12,837 bases of DNA from a miscellaneous Crenarchaeota group-1 archaeon SG8-32-3 (GCA_001273335.1 LFWV01000019.1:1-12837); one strand, 5' to 3'. Counted from the first letter of the stretch, positions 1-6,738 are shown. Translations and numbers: made by a program. The notes: generated from the sequence alone by a model not told the origin.

Positions 1-39
1 ATGCGCCGTGAAAGAGGGGCGACTCGCGGAAGTGGTAAC

Positions 40-1125
40 GTGATCACGAGCAAAGACTCGGCCGAAATGCTAGAAAAATACGATTTAGACAAGCTCGCCG
101 TAGGCACTTTAGGCTCACATTCCGCCCTGAACATTTTCAAGGGCGCCAAAGAAGAAGGTTTCCGCACTGTGTGCATAGCCACCGAAAAAAACGCTATGCT
201 CTACAAGAAGTTTCCTTTGGCAGACAAGATAATCATAGTTAATAACTTCACTGAACTGCTGGACCCAGCGCTTCAGGAGAAACTGCGAAGCTTAAACGTC
301 ATTTTAGTCCCCCACGGTTCATTCACAGCCTATCTAAGCACCGAACAGTTAACCAGCAGCCTCCACGTGCCCATGTTCGGAAACCGACAGTTACTCCACT
401 GGGAAGCCAACCGCGAAGAACAGGCAGACTGGCTACGCAAGGCGGGGCTCCTTTTGCCTGCAACCTTCAAAAAGCCAGATGAAATCGACCGTCTCGTCAT
501 AGCCAAGTTGCCTGGTGCAAAAGGCGGTAGAGGTTACTTCCTGGCTAACTCACCCTCATCCTTCCGTAAGAAGGCGAAGGAGATGGTGGAACGCGGTTTG
601 CTGCGAGAGGAAGATGTGGAAAGAGTTCATTTACAGGAATACGCGTTGGGCGTGAACGTTTACCCAAGCTACTTCAGCAGTATAATCAAGGATGATGTGG
701 AGTTTTTGACCGTGGATCGCCGTTACGAGTCCGCCGTGGACGCCATTGGCAAGATTCCCGCAAGCGAACAACTTGAGATAGACGTGAACCCGACCTACAC
801 TATTGTGGGTAATTTTCCCATAGTGCTCCGTGAATCGCTGCTTCCTGAGCTTATTCGGATGGGCGAAAACGTTCACAAGAAAGCACGGGAACTAGCTCCG
901 CCTGGAATCATTGGGCCTTTCTGTTTAGAGACAGTAATAACGGATGAATTGAAGATTTATACGTTCGAGATTTCAGCGCGCATCGTAGCTGGAACCAATA
1001 TTGGCATTGGAACTTCTCCTTACGCTTATTTGCGGTACGGCGCTAACATGTATATGGGAAGGCGCATAGCACTTGAGCTAAATGAAGCACGTGAACAAGG
1101 CAGACTCCCTGAAGTGTTAGCCTGA
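40..1125 (+). CDS. purP: 5-formaminoimidazole-4-carboxamide ribonucleotide synthetase (formate-dependent FAICAR synthetase)
   Basis: Archaeal ATP-grasp ligase that uses ATP and formate to formylate AICAR to FAICAR in purine synthesis, replacing the folate-dependent PurH transformylase. Numbered from the GTG start, the protein is 361 residues, the same length as I recall for the Methanocaldococcus jannaschii enzyme. It shows the family blocks TLGSHSALNIFKGAK (23-37), VPHGSF (90-95), PMFGNRQLLHWE (111-122), the ATP-grasp glycine loop LPGAKGGRGYF (157-167), RRYESAVDAIGKIPA (227-241) and IGPFCLE (291-297). The reading frame stays open to base 1, where an ATG adds 13 residues. I prefer GTG at 40 because ITSKD right after it aligns with the family N-terminus and GGAAGTGGT lies just upstream. 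The frame could also run in from beyond the window. Ends at TGA with no close downstream partner on this strand. Function is secure; the start is moderate. Confidence 0.93.
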   Translation: MITSKDSAEMLEKYDLDKLAVGTLGSHSALNIFKGAKEEGFRTVCIATEKNAMLYKKFPLADKIIIVNNFTELLDPALQEKLRSLNVILVPHGSFTAYLSTEQLTSSLHVPMFGNRQLLHWEANREEQADWLRKAGLLLPATFKKPDEIDRLVIAKLPGAKGGRGYFLANSPSSFRKKAKEMVERGLLREEDVERVHLQEYALGVNVYPSYFSSIIKDDVEFLTVDRRYESAVDAIGKIPASEQLEIDVNPTYTIVGNFPIVLRESLLPELIRMGENVHKKARELAPPGIIGPFCLETVITDELKIYTFEISARIVAGTNIGIGTSPYAYLRYGANMYMGRRIALELNEAREQGRLPEVLA

Positions 1126-1170
1126 GTAAGTAGACAATCCCTTGCAAAGTTATAGAAGCTTCATCTAGTA

Positions 1171-1178
1171 TTTTATAC
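1171..1178 (+). promoter_or_regulatory. possible TATA box in the purP-kinase spacer
   Basis: TTTTATAC lies about 27-35 bases upstream of ATG 1205 and about 55 bases upstream of TTG 1230. If real, transcription would begin near 1200 and give a nearly leaderless message for a short peptide or the small ORF that follows. AT-rich archaeal spacers yield such matches by chance, so this is weak. Confidence 0.25.
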
Positions 1179-1229
1179 CATAGGAGATAATAAGGAAAAA
1201 CAACATGACTCTACGTTCGGGAGAAGGAT

Positions 1230-1418
1230 TTGGCGGAAAAAGAAAAAATATTCAGCTGGTTATTTGTGAACACAATCCCATTATTGTATGAAGAGAAAAA
1301 AATTGAGCGACAGAGCAAAATAGAAACTTGGCTTAACCTCTACCAGCTAACCAGAGAACTAAACATACAACAACCAGAACAGAAAGTCACTAACTCACCG
1401 ATTAACTACGTTAGCTAA
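1230..1418 (+). CDS. small hypothetical protein (62 aa), doubtful
   Basis: An open frame from TTG 1230 encodes a 62-residue, charged, Lys/Glu/Gln-rich peptide with one short hydrophobic stretch (residues 8-19, SWLFVNTIPLLY). The composition is protein-like and helix-friendly. GGGAGAAGG at 1219-1227 could be a ribosome binding site, but only two bases separate it from TTG, which is tight. An overlapping 28-codon frame from ATG 1205 ends at about 1291 and is an alternative. The stop falls in the perfect palindrome GTTAGCTAAC (1410-1419), which also holds the stop codon of the convergent kinase gene. I recognise no family; it may be non-coding. Confidence 0.28.
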   Translation: MAEKEKIFSWLFVNTIPLLYEEKKIERQSKIETWLNLYQLTRELNIQQPEQKVTNSPINYVS

Positions 1419-2176
1419 CCCAGACACGCCTGCAAAACATCCTCGAAATTTTCACGTTTCCTCTCACTTTTATAACGTCTTAACATGTCAACGATTTCTG
1501 CACGGTTTATTTCGCCGAACACTTTCGCCACTGATTTTGCCACCACACCATGACTCGTGAAGAGAAATTGGCACATTGAAGTAACATTTGCAGGTTTTCT
1601 GTTGACGCTAGCGGTTTCAAAATCAACAAGAAAGGGCTCTTGTTTTTTACTGATGATTATGTGCTTAGGAGCCTTGCTGAGTTCCCCATGGTCCAAGTTT
1701 ATGCTGTCCAGCCGCCAACACTGCTCCAACACTTCACCCAAAACATGATGCACCTGTCCCTTATCCTTGTGCGAGTCAAGCCAGCTCGGCAACAAACAAC
1801 CTTGAATAAGCTGCATTAGAAGAAAGTTCCTGCTCACGCCAATCAGTCTCGGTCCAATCTGCATGGAATTGGCTTTGGCAAGCATCTGCGCCTCATGTTC
1901 AAGTCCCAGTCTGTCAGCGTCCAATCTGCGGATTTTCAATGCTGCCCTTTCCTCGCCTAAATAGGCTATTACCACGATGCCGACGAAACCCTTACCCAAA
2001 ACAGGCACATTAAAAACGCTGGCTTCACCAGCAAACTCAACTGCCGTAACGCCGTGTTCACGCAGTTCTTCAAGGCGACTTTCTATTTCAGTTTTGCTTG
2101 CTTTAGGATAGCAGAGAACTGATGCGTACGGCTCAATTTTGAGTTTTTCCGTGAGTACTTTAACCGGCGCTTTCAA
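1415..2176 (-). CDS. COG2112-type archaeal protein kinase-like protein
   Basis: A 253-residue soluble protein with a compact kinase-like fold, resembling the archaeal predicted Ser/Thr kinases of COG2112. Visible elements: glycine loop GKGFVG (61-66), a candidate ATP-anchoring lysine in AALKI (Lys81), candidate helix-C glutamates E93/E95, a hinge-like LLMQLIQG (119-126), catalytic-loop-like DHGELSKAPKHIII (162-175) and a metal-binding DFE (185-187) where classical kinases have DFG. The loop reads HGE where RIO kinases have HGD, so catalysis would need Glu165 or another residue. The glycine and lysine elements argue for nucleotide binding. The start is TTG 2176: GAGG (2184-2187) is seven bases upstream and a TATA-like element lies about 50 bases upstream. 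Monocistronic as seen. Its target is unknown. Confidence 0.75.
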   Translation of the reverse strand: MKAPVKVLTEKLKIEPYASVLCYPKASKTEIESRLEELREHGVTAVEFAGEASVFNVPVLGKGFVGIVVIAYLGEERAALKIRRLDADRLGLEHEAQMLAKANSMQIGPRLIGVSRNFLLMQLIQGCLLPSWLDSHKDKGQVHHVLGEVLEQCWRLDSINLDHGELSKAPKHIIISKKQEPFLVDFETASVNRKPANVTSMCQFLFTSHGVVAKSVAKVFGEINRAEIVDMLRRYKSERKRENFEDVLQACLG

Positions 2177-2183
2177 TCTTCTT

Positions 2184-2232
2184 CCTCTTCTTTTCCAGAA
2201 TCAAAAAGTAACCGGTGGCGTATTATAAATTT
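2184..2232 (-). promoter_or_regulatory. promoter and ribosome binding site of the kinase-like gene
   Basis: On the minus strand AAATTTATAA (2223-2232) is a good archaeal TATA box. A start of transcription about 25 bases downstream (near 2200) would leave a leader of about 25 nt containing GAGG (2184-2187), seven bases before TTG 2176. This spacing supports the TTG start. Confidence 0.5.
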
Positions 2233-2505
2233 AACAAATCTTTTTGATGTAATGGGTTATACCTTTTTTGGTTATTCTATTGCAATTGGGAATCGGAAGG
2301 ACACCTGAGGCATTGATTCGATTCATTTAAATCACTATTTTTACACGCAAAAATGGAAAAAAGCTTACTTATCTCAAACATGCTGTTGCTAATCAATAAT
2401 CTATCTGTTTTCCGTATTTTTCGCAATAGATGGTATATAGATTCTCGTCCCAAAGAATAGACAGAACCTTGAGTCGAGTGTTGCGCCAATGCTTAGCTTG
2501 GTTAT
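2233..2505. other. AT-rich spacer without a recognised gene
   Basis: Together with the promoter of the kinase-like gene this makes a gap of about 330 bases between two minus-strand genes. It is AT-rich with scattered T and A runs. A 70-codon minus-strand frame (2277-2489, TTG start) has no convincing ribosome site or family resemblance. I saw no tRNA-like fold, clear C/D-box pair or repeat. It may hold the 3' untranslated end of the secreted-protein gene. Confidence 0.5.
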
Positions 2506-3186
2506 TTATTCATCAGTCATTTGGTCTGTCATAATAGGGCTTTCAGTCCCCTTCCTTTTTATAAACATAATTACCAGCAAAATAACCACGGCGATTATAA
2601 CACCCGCAACAATTAGCCCGATTATCAGCGCATAATCAGCGGCAGTAATATCTGTGGTATCTGTGGTATCTGGAGTATTTGAAGTAGAATCACCAATTCT
2701 AAACGAGGATACGCAATTTTCAAAATTTGACGACGAATCAACATAGTGGGGTAACAGGCTTCTACAAGTAACTACATACGACTTTTCTTTTTCAATGAAA
2801 ATGAATTGTGACATTTTCATTTCTTCACCATTTGTTGTGTATGTTGATACTATTTGATAGCAATCCCTTCCCCCAATTGTGCCAATATCCTCGGAAACCA
2901 AAACGTAATTACTGAAAGTAGTTTTAAGGCTTAATTTCGAAGCGTCTATGTATTGCGAAATAGTACCGGTTACTTGTTCAATGCCTACGTCAATCAAAGC
3001 TCCCGTGATAGAGGAAGGGTCGGTAAAAAGAACAGCAAGTTTTCCTTCTTGTTCTTCAATTATCCATCCGCTTGGCGGCGTTATTGAAAAATCAAATTCA
3101 GCGTTATAATAAGCGAAAGCCGATTGAACTAAAATTGAAGTTAGTAAAATCAACAACATCAGGACAATATAGATAGTTTTCCGCAT
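2506..3186 (-). CDS. secreted, C-terminally membrane-anchored protein, PsbP-like ectodomain
   Basis: A 226-residue protein with a classical signal peptide (residues 1-25, hydrophobic core IVLMLLILLTSILV, cleavage likely after SAFA). A beta-rich ectodomain of about 140 residues follows, opening FDFSITPPSGWIIEEQEGK, which recalls PsbP/DUF1795-like lipid- or ligand-binding folds. It carries three cysteines (109, 141, 158). Then come a Thr/Asp-rich linker (about 167-182), one strong transmembrane helix (about 187-208) and a short basic-then-acidic tail. The expected topology is ectodomain outside and tail inside. ATG 3186 is preferred because GGGG lies six bases upstream and it places the signal peptide at the very N-terminus; TTG 3198 would add four residues. 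It may be a surface protein of unknown role. The PsbP-like assignment is from pattern only. Confidence 0.72.
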   Translation of the reverse strand: MRKTIYIVLMLLILLTSILVQSAFAYYNAEFDFSITPPSGWIIEEQEGKLAVLFTDPSSITGALIDVGIEQVTGTISQYIDASKLSLKTTFSNYVLVSEDIGTIGGRDCYQIVSTYTTNGEEMKMSQFIFIEKEKSYVVTCRSLLPHYVDSSSNFENCVSSFRIGDSTSNTPDTTDTTDITAADYALIIGLIVAGVIIAVVILLVIMFIKRKGTESPIMTDQMTDE

Positions 3187-3230
3187 ATTTTTCCCCAAAT
3201 AATACTTGCAAGTTACGATAATTTAAGATT

Positions 3231-3238
3231 TTATTTAA
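3231..3238 (-). promoter_or_regulatory. probable TATA box of the secreted-protein gene
   Basis: On the minus strand this reads TTAAATAA within GATTAAATAAAATC, about 45 bases upstream of ATG 3186. A start of transcription near 3208-3210 would leave a leader of about 22 nt holding the GGGG ribosome site. A second candidate (TATATA) sits inside the neighbouring inverted repeat. Confidence 0.4.
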
Positions 3239-3244
3239 TCCGTA

Positions 3245-3263
3245 GTGCTATATACTCTAGCAC
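3245..3263. repeat. inverted repeat GTGCTA-N7-TAGCAC in a divergent control region
   Basis: Two exact 6-base arms (3245-3250 and 3258-3263) flank TATACTC. The element lies between the divergent secreted-protein and EF-2-paralogue genes, upstream of both proposed TATA boxes (3231-3238 minus, 3301-3310 plus). The position and symmetry suit an operator for a dimeric regulator, but six-base arms can occur by chance. Confidence 0.35.
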
Positions 3264-3300
3264 GAGCTAAATTGTACTGATGTTCGCCAATTCATGCGGG

Positions 3301-3310
3301 TTATAAATTT
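3301..3310 (+). promoter_or_regulatory. TATA box of the EF-2 paralogue-OGG operon
   Basis: TTATAAATTT lies 49-58 bases upstream of ATG 3359. Transcription would start near 3330, leaving a leader of roughly 25-30 nt. The ribosome site is weak (AAAGGTT at 3353-3359 at most), unlike the strong GGAGG before the second gene of the operon. Confidence 0.5.
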
Positions 3311-3358
3311 AATAGGGGCTATTTATTCAGTAAAACCTGTCTTTAAAAGGTTAAATGA

Positions 3359-5512
3359 ATGCCAAGGTTCAAACACACTGCCGCCATTTTACGTTTGATG
3401 GGTAAAAAAGAGTCTATAAGGAACTTGGGAATCCTTGCTCACATTGACCACGGGAAAACAACGTTGACTGATTCTTTGCTAGCTGGCACTGGGTTGCTGT
3501 CGCCGCAAGTTGCAGGTTCCGCCAGAGTTCTCGACTACCTTGAAGAAGAGCAGAAACGAGGTATCACGCTTAAAACTGCCAACATTTCACTACTTTACCA
3601 AACCGCAGACGGCGCGTTAATAATTAATTTGGTGGACACACCTGGGCACGTGGACTTCACAGGCAAGGTTACCCGAGCCTTGCGCGCCATCGACGGCGCA
3701 GTAGTGCTTGTTGACGCGGTGGAAGAAATTATGGCTCAGACGGAATTAGTGGTTCGGCAGGCGCTTGAAGAAAGAGTGCGCCCACTACTATTTATAAACA
3801 AAGTTGACCGCCTGATCACTGAGTTGCATTTAGACTCGGAGCAAATTGAGAAAAAATTCAACCGCATAATAAGCCGTTTCAACGACCTAATCGAAATCCA
3901 CGGAGAACCACTTTTCAAGGACAAGTGGAAACTGAATTCTGCAGGGGACAACGTTGCGTTTGGTTCAGCTCTGCACAATTGGGGCTTCACCATAAACACT
4001 GCGCGGCAAAAAAAAGTGAAGTTCAGCGACATCATACACGCGTATAAAACTGCTGAGCACGAAAAACTGCAGAAATTGCTCCCGCTTTGCAGTGCTATTT
4101 TGGATATGGTTACGCAGTATGCGCCGAACCCTCGTGAAGCCCAGAAGTACCGTGTGGAAAAACTCTGGAAAGGCAACATTACCTCAGAAGTGGGATATGC
4201 TATGGTGAACTGCGACGACCATGGACCAGCGCTTGTATGCGTAACAAATGTTCAAGCAGCACCAAACACAGGTTTAGTTGCCACCGGTCGCGTGTTTTCG
4301 GGAACCGTTAAAAAAGGAGATAAAGTATACCTCGTTAACGCCCAGACAGAGAACAAGATTCAACAAGTGTCCGTTTTCATGGGTGCTTTCAAAGAGCCCG
4401 TAGACGAAGTTTCTGCTGGCAACTTAGTTGCTTTAACAGGGCTTGACGAGGCAAAGGCTGGTGAAACAGTGGTTGCCTCGGAACACAAGAACGGTGTGGT
4501 CCCGTTTGAGCAAGTGCGATATGTTTCGGAGCCAGTGATTACGGTGGCAGTTGAGCCTAAGAACCCCACGGATCTGCCGGAACTTATCGCCGCCATCAAC
4601 CAGCTTACAAAGGAAGATCCAAACCTCGCCACCTCGGTGAACAAGGAAACAGGAGAACAGCTCCTAAGTGGAATGGGCGAGCTACATCTCGAAATCGCTA
4701 TGAAACAGTTGCAAAATAACTGCGGCAGCATAGAAATCTCTGCTTCCTCCCCAAGAGTCGTTTACAGAGAAAAAGCCACTAGCAAAGGAGTAACCGCTAC
4801 GGCTCTGAGCCCCAACCAACAGAACAAGTTCACGCTGCAAGTAGAACCCTTAACCAAAAAAGCCATCAAGTTATTGGATCAGGAGTCCAAGATGCGAAGC
4901 GAGGAATGTGTGCTTGCGGTTGATGGGCATAGAAACGTGCTGGTGGGCTCTACAGGAAAAAACGATCAGTTACGTAAGGTTTTGGATTTTGTGATTTCAG
5001 GTTTCACATTTGCTTGCAATGCTGGTCCGTTATGCGGGGAACCGATAGGAGGCTTACAAGTCAATTTAGTGGATCTTCAGCTTAGCGAGAACACCGAGCA
5101 GTATAATCCAGCGGAGGTTATGCGTGGTATAGGCAAAGCGATTTATGGTTCTTTTCTAACAACTAAGCCTGTGCTGCTTGAGCCAGTCTACAAGACAGTT
5201 ATTTCTACTCCAACGGAATTGGTTGGGATCTGTTCAAGGATTGTAAACAGCAGACGAGGTAAAATCTCAGCATTTGAACAGAAAGCGGTCTCCACCGTTC
5301 TAATAAGCAACATACCGGTCGCAGAAACCTTTGGATTATCCGCGGAGCTGCGATCAGCAACTTCTGGTCGAGCTTTTTGGCAATCCGTATTTGACCATTG
5401 GGAAAAGGTGCCTCAAAAACTGGAAGCGACAAAAATCAAGGAACTTCGGAAAAAGAAAGGTTTACCTTCAGAGATTCCGAGGGCGGAGAGGTTCTCGGAG
5501 GAAAACCCATGA
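3359..5512 (+). CDS. fusA: EF-2 family translation GTPase, paralogue lacking the diphthamide histidine
   Basis: A 717-residue homologue of archaeal EF-2, the ribosomal translocase, slightly shorter than the usual 730 or so. The N-terminus FKHTAAILRLM fits the family and fixes the ATG. GTPase motifs are intact: AHIDHGKTT (27-35), the RGIT switch (68-71), DTPGH (93-97), NKVD (147-150) and GSA (202-204). Domain II follows at about 300-390, then domain III with SGMGELHLE (437-445), domain IV from about 455 and a domain V-like C-terminus with RSATSGRAFW (665-674). The anomaly is the tip of domain IV. Where canonical EF-2 has LHxDAxHRGPAQ with a diphthamide-modified His, this protein has LSENTEQYNPAE (575-586): the modified His is Gln581 (codon CAG, 5099-5101) and the nearby conserved His is Ser576. 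It therefore cannot carry diphthamide there. The stop overlaps the glycosylase start. It may be a specialised second copy or the cell's only EF-2; the window cannot tell. Confidence 0.92.
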   Translation: MPRFKHTAAILRLMGKKESIRNLGILAHIDHGKTTLTDSLLAGTGLLSPQVAGSARVLDYLEEEQKRGITLKTANISLLYQTADGALIINLVDTPGHVDFTGKVTRALRAIDGAVVLVDAVEEIMAQTELVVRQALEERVRPLLFINKVDRLITELHLDSEQIEKKFNRIISRFNDLIEIHGEPLFKDKWKLNSAGDNVAFGSALHNWGFTINTARQKKVKFSDIIHAYKTAEHEKLQKLLPLCSAILDMVTQYAPNPREAQKYRVEKLWKGNITSEVGYAMVNCDDHGPALVCVTNVQAAPNTGLVATGRVFSGTVKKGDKVYLVNAQTENKIQQVSVFMGAFKEPVDEVSAGNLVALTGLDEAKAGETVVASEHKNGVVPFEQVRYVSEPVITVAVEPKNPTDLPELIAAINQLTKEDPNLATSVNKETGEQLLSGMGELHLEIAMKQLQNNCGSIEISASSPRVVYREKATSKGVTATALSPNQQNKFTLQVEPLTKKAIKLLDQESKMRSEECVLAVDGHRNVLVGSTGKNDQLRKVLDFVISGFTFACNAGPLCGEPIGGLQVNLVDLQLSENTEQYNPAEVMRGIGKAIYGSFLTTKPVLLEPVYKTVISTPTELVGICSRIVNSRRGKISAFEQKAVSTVLISNIPVAETFGLSAELRSATSGRAFWQSVFDHWEKVPQKLEATKIKELRKKKGLPSEIPRAERFSEENP
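5497..5512 (+). promoter_or_regulatory. strong ribosome binding site and ATGA coupling junction
   Basis: GGAGG (5497-5501) lies seven bases before ATG 5509, and that ATG overlaps the EF-2-paralogue stop codon as ATGA. This decides the glycosylase start against an in-frame ATG at 5398, and implies translational coupling. Confidence 0.85.
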
Positions 5513-6390
5513 ATCTAGACGGTGTTCCCCTAAATTTGGATGTCACGCTTTGTTGCGGGCAAGTGTTCAGGTGGGATAAAAAACGCGACTGGTGGTATGG
5601 TGTTGTCGGTGGCAAAGCCATCAAAGTGCGCCAAGTCAACGCGGAACTGGATTTTGCGAACGCAGACATGAAGTTCGTCGAAAATTATTTTGCTCTAGAC
5701 GACGATTTGCAGAAAATCAGCTGTGCAGTTGGCAGGGACGAGCACATCAGGAAAGCGCTTCAAGAGTTATGGGGTTTGCGCATCATCAGGCAAGACCCTT
5801 GGGAGTGTCTCATCTCATACATCTGTGCAACGTACAAGAACATACCCGCAATAAAGCACATGCTAATGCATCTTTCGAGGAGATTCGGAGAGAAAACCAT
5901 TCTGGACGACATGGAGTTATTCACTTTTCCCACCCCTGAAAAGCTGGCGAACGCTTCCACCAAGGACCTGTTGGAGTGCGGTTTAGGTTACCGCGCTAAA
6001 TATGTACAGGAAACTTCGAAGCGAATTTTCGAAAGTGATTTCGAACTTGAAAGCCTACGACAAGTGTCATATATGCGAGCCAAGAAGCAACTCTGCAACT
6101 TCGCTGGTGTGGGTTTAAAAGTGGCTGACTGCGTCCTACTGTTTTCTCTAGGAAAAACTGAGGCGTTCCCCGTGGATCGGTGGGTCGAACGTGTCATCTT
6201 GAACCACTATGCCACAAAGTTACCGCGTGAACTGGCGCAGAAACTTGCGCGGCGAAAGGGGCTCTCCAACGCTGACTACACTAAGCTTAACGTTTTCGGC
6301 AGAGAATACTTCGGGGAATACGCGGGCTACGCTCAGGAATACCTGTACCATTATGAGCGGGTGAAGACTCAAACATGCAGCGATGCCTGA
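5509..6390 (+). CDS. ogg: OGG1-type 8-oxoguanine DNA glycosylase/AP lyase
   Basis: A 293-residue HhH-GPD glycosylase of the OGG1 type, expected to excise 8-oxoguanine and nick the abasic site. Alignment from memory to human OGG1 is good along its length: LCCGQVFRW (14-22, including the glycine that senses N7-H of 8-oxoG), RQDPWECLISYIC (94-106), LGYRAKYV (159-166) and the hairpin-helix-hairpin FAGVGLKVADC (198-208), with Schiff-base Lys204 and catalytic Asp223 in PVDRWV, 19 residues apart as in OGG1. Two residues that in human OGG1 contact the opposite cytosine differ: Asn149 corresponds to Tyr109 and Arg154 to Ala114, while Arg204 is kept (Arg162). Relaxed opposite-base specificity is therefore possible. 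The start is ATG 5509, overlapping the preceding EF-2-paralogue stop. Second gene of a two-gene operon. Confidence 0.93.
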   Translation: MNLDGVPLNLDVTLCCGQVFRWDKKRDWWYGVVGGKAIKVRQVNAELDFANADMKFVENYFALDDDLQKISCAVGRDEHIRKALQELWGLRIIRQDPWECLISYICATYKNIPAIKHMLMHLSRRFGEKTILDDMELFTFPTPEKLANASTKDLLECGLGYRAKYVQETSKRIFESDFELESLRQVSYMRAKKQLCNFAGVGLKVADCVLLFSLGKTEAFPVDRWVERVILNHYATKLPRELAQKLARRKGLSNADYTKLNVFGREYFGEYAGYAQEYLYHYERVKTQTCSDA

Positions 6391-6412
6391 GTTGCTGAAG
6401 CAGCGGAAAACG

Positions 6413-6420
6413 TTTAAATT
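6413..6420 (+). promoter_or_regulatory. TATA box of the tRNA gene
   Basis: TTTAAATT, preceded by an A-rich purine stretch GGAAAACG that could serve as BRE, lies 36-43 bases before the mature tRNA 5' end. A short 5' leader removed by RNase P is expected. Confidence 0.5.
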
Positions 6421-6455
6421 TGGTAGAAAACAGCATTAGTAAAGGAAAAGTGTAC

Positions 6456-6533
6456 GGGCCCGTAGCTCAGCTAGGCTAGAGCGCCAGGCTCATAACCTGT
6501 CGGTCGGGTGTTCAAATCGCCCCGGGCCCACCA
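6456..6533 (+). tRNA. tRNA with CAU anticodon (elongator Met or Ile2)
   Basis: A complete intron-free cloverleaf. Acceptor GGGCCCG (6456-6462) pairs with CGGGCCC (6523-6529). The D stem is GCTC/GAGC. The anticodon stem CCAGG/CCTGT surrounds loop CTCATAA with anticodon CAT at 6491-6493. The T stem GGGTG/CGCCC has loop TTCAAAT. The discriminator is A (6530) and CCA (6531-6533) is encoded. The 27-43 pair is a C-U mismatch. The initiator is unlikely because the anticodon stem lacks the three G-C pairs of tRNAi. The GGGCCCG acceptor with A73 resembles archaeal isoleucine tRNAs, so this may be tRNA-Ile2, whose C34 is changed to agmatidine by TiaS to read AUA, rather than elongator Met. Confidence 0.92.
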
Positions 6534-6689
6534 CTTGCGTGTTGTTTCTAATGGTCAGCTGAGGAGATTGCACGGGCTGAATAGGCTCTAGGTTCAATGT
6601 AACATAACAGAAGCAGCTACATGGTTCTCTTTTCTACTTAGTTTCAGTTCCAAAGCCCCAGTAAACCTAATTATCAAAACACAAGATGC

Positions 6690-6712
6690 TCAAAAGTCTA
6701 ACAAAAATTTGT
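6690..6712 (-). terminator. possible U-tract terminator after the M24 peptidase gene
   Basis: On the minus strand, T runs (AAATTTTTG and ACTTTTG) lie 27-50 bases after the peptidase stop codon. Archaeal termination often needs only such T tracts. No clear hairpin is present. Confidence 0.25.
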
Positions 6713-6738
6713 TCAATATTGCTTACTTAGCATTGATA

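Noticed and set aside
2277..2489. 70-codon minus-strand frame in the AT-rich spacer
   Set aside because: TTG start without a convincing ribosome site, mixed low-complexity composition and no family resemblance.
2645..2675. Direct repeat of TCTGTGGTA
   Set aside because: It encodes the Thr/Asp-rich linker of the secreted protein; a simple codon repeat, not a separate element.
3736..4731. Long minus-strand frames inside the EF-2 paralogue
   Set aside because: Antisense shadows of a well-supported gene, Ser/Cys-rich with no family features.
5398..5508. In-frame N-terminal extension of the glycosylase from ATG 5398
   Set aside because: It would overlap the EF-2-paralogue coding region by over 100 bases, lacks OGG1 similarity, and ATG 5509 has a strong GGAGG and an ATGA junction.
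6534..6738. Spacer after the tRNA checked for a C/D-box RNA
   Set aside because: CTGA-like D boxes occur but no matching RTGATGA C box at suitable spacing was seen.
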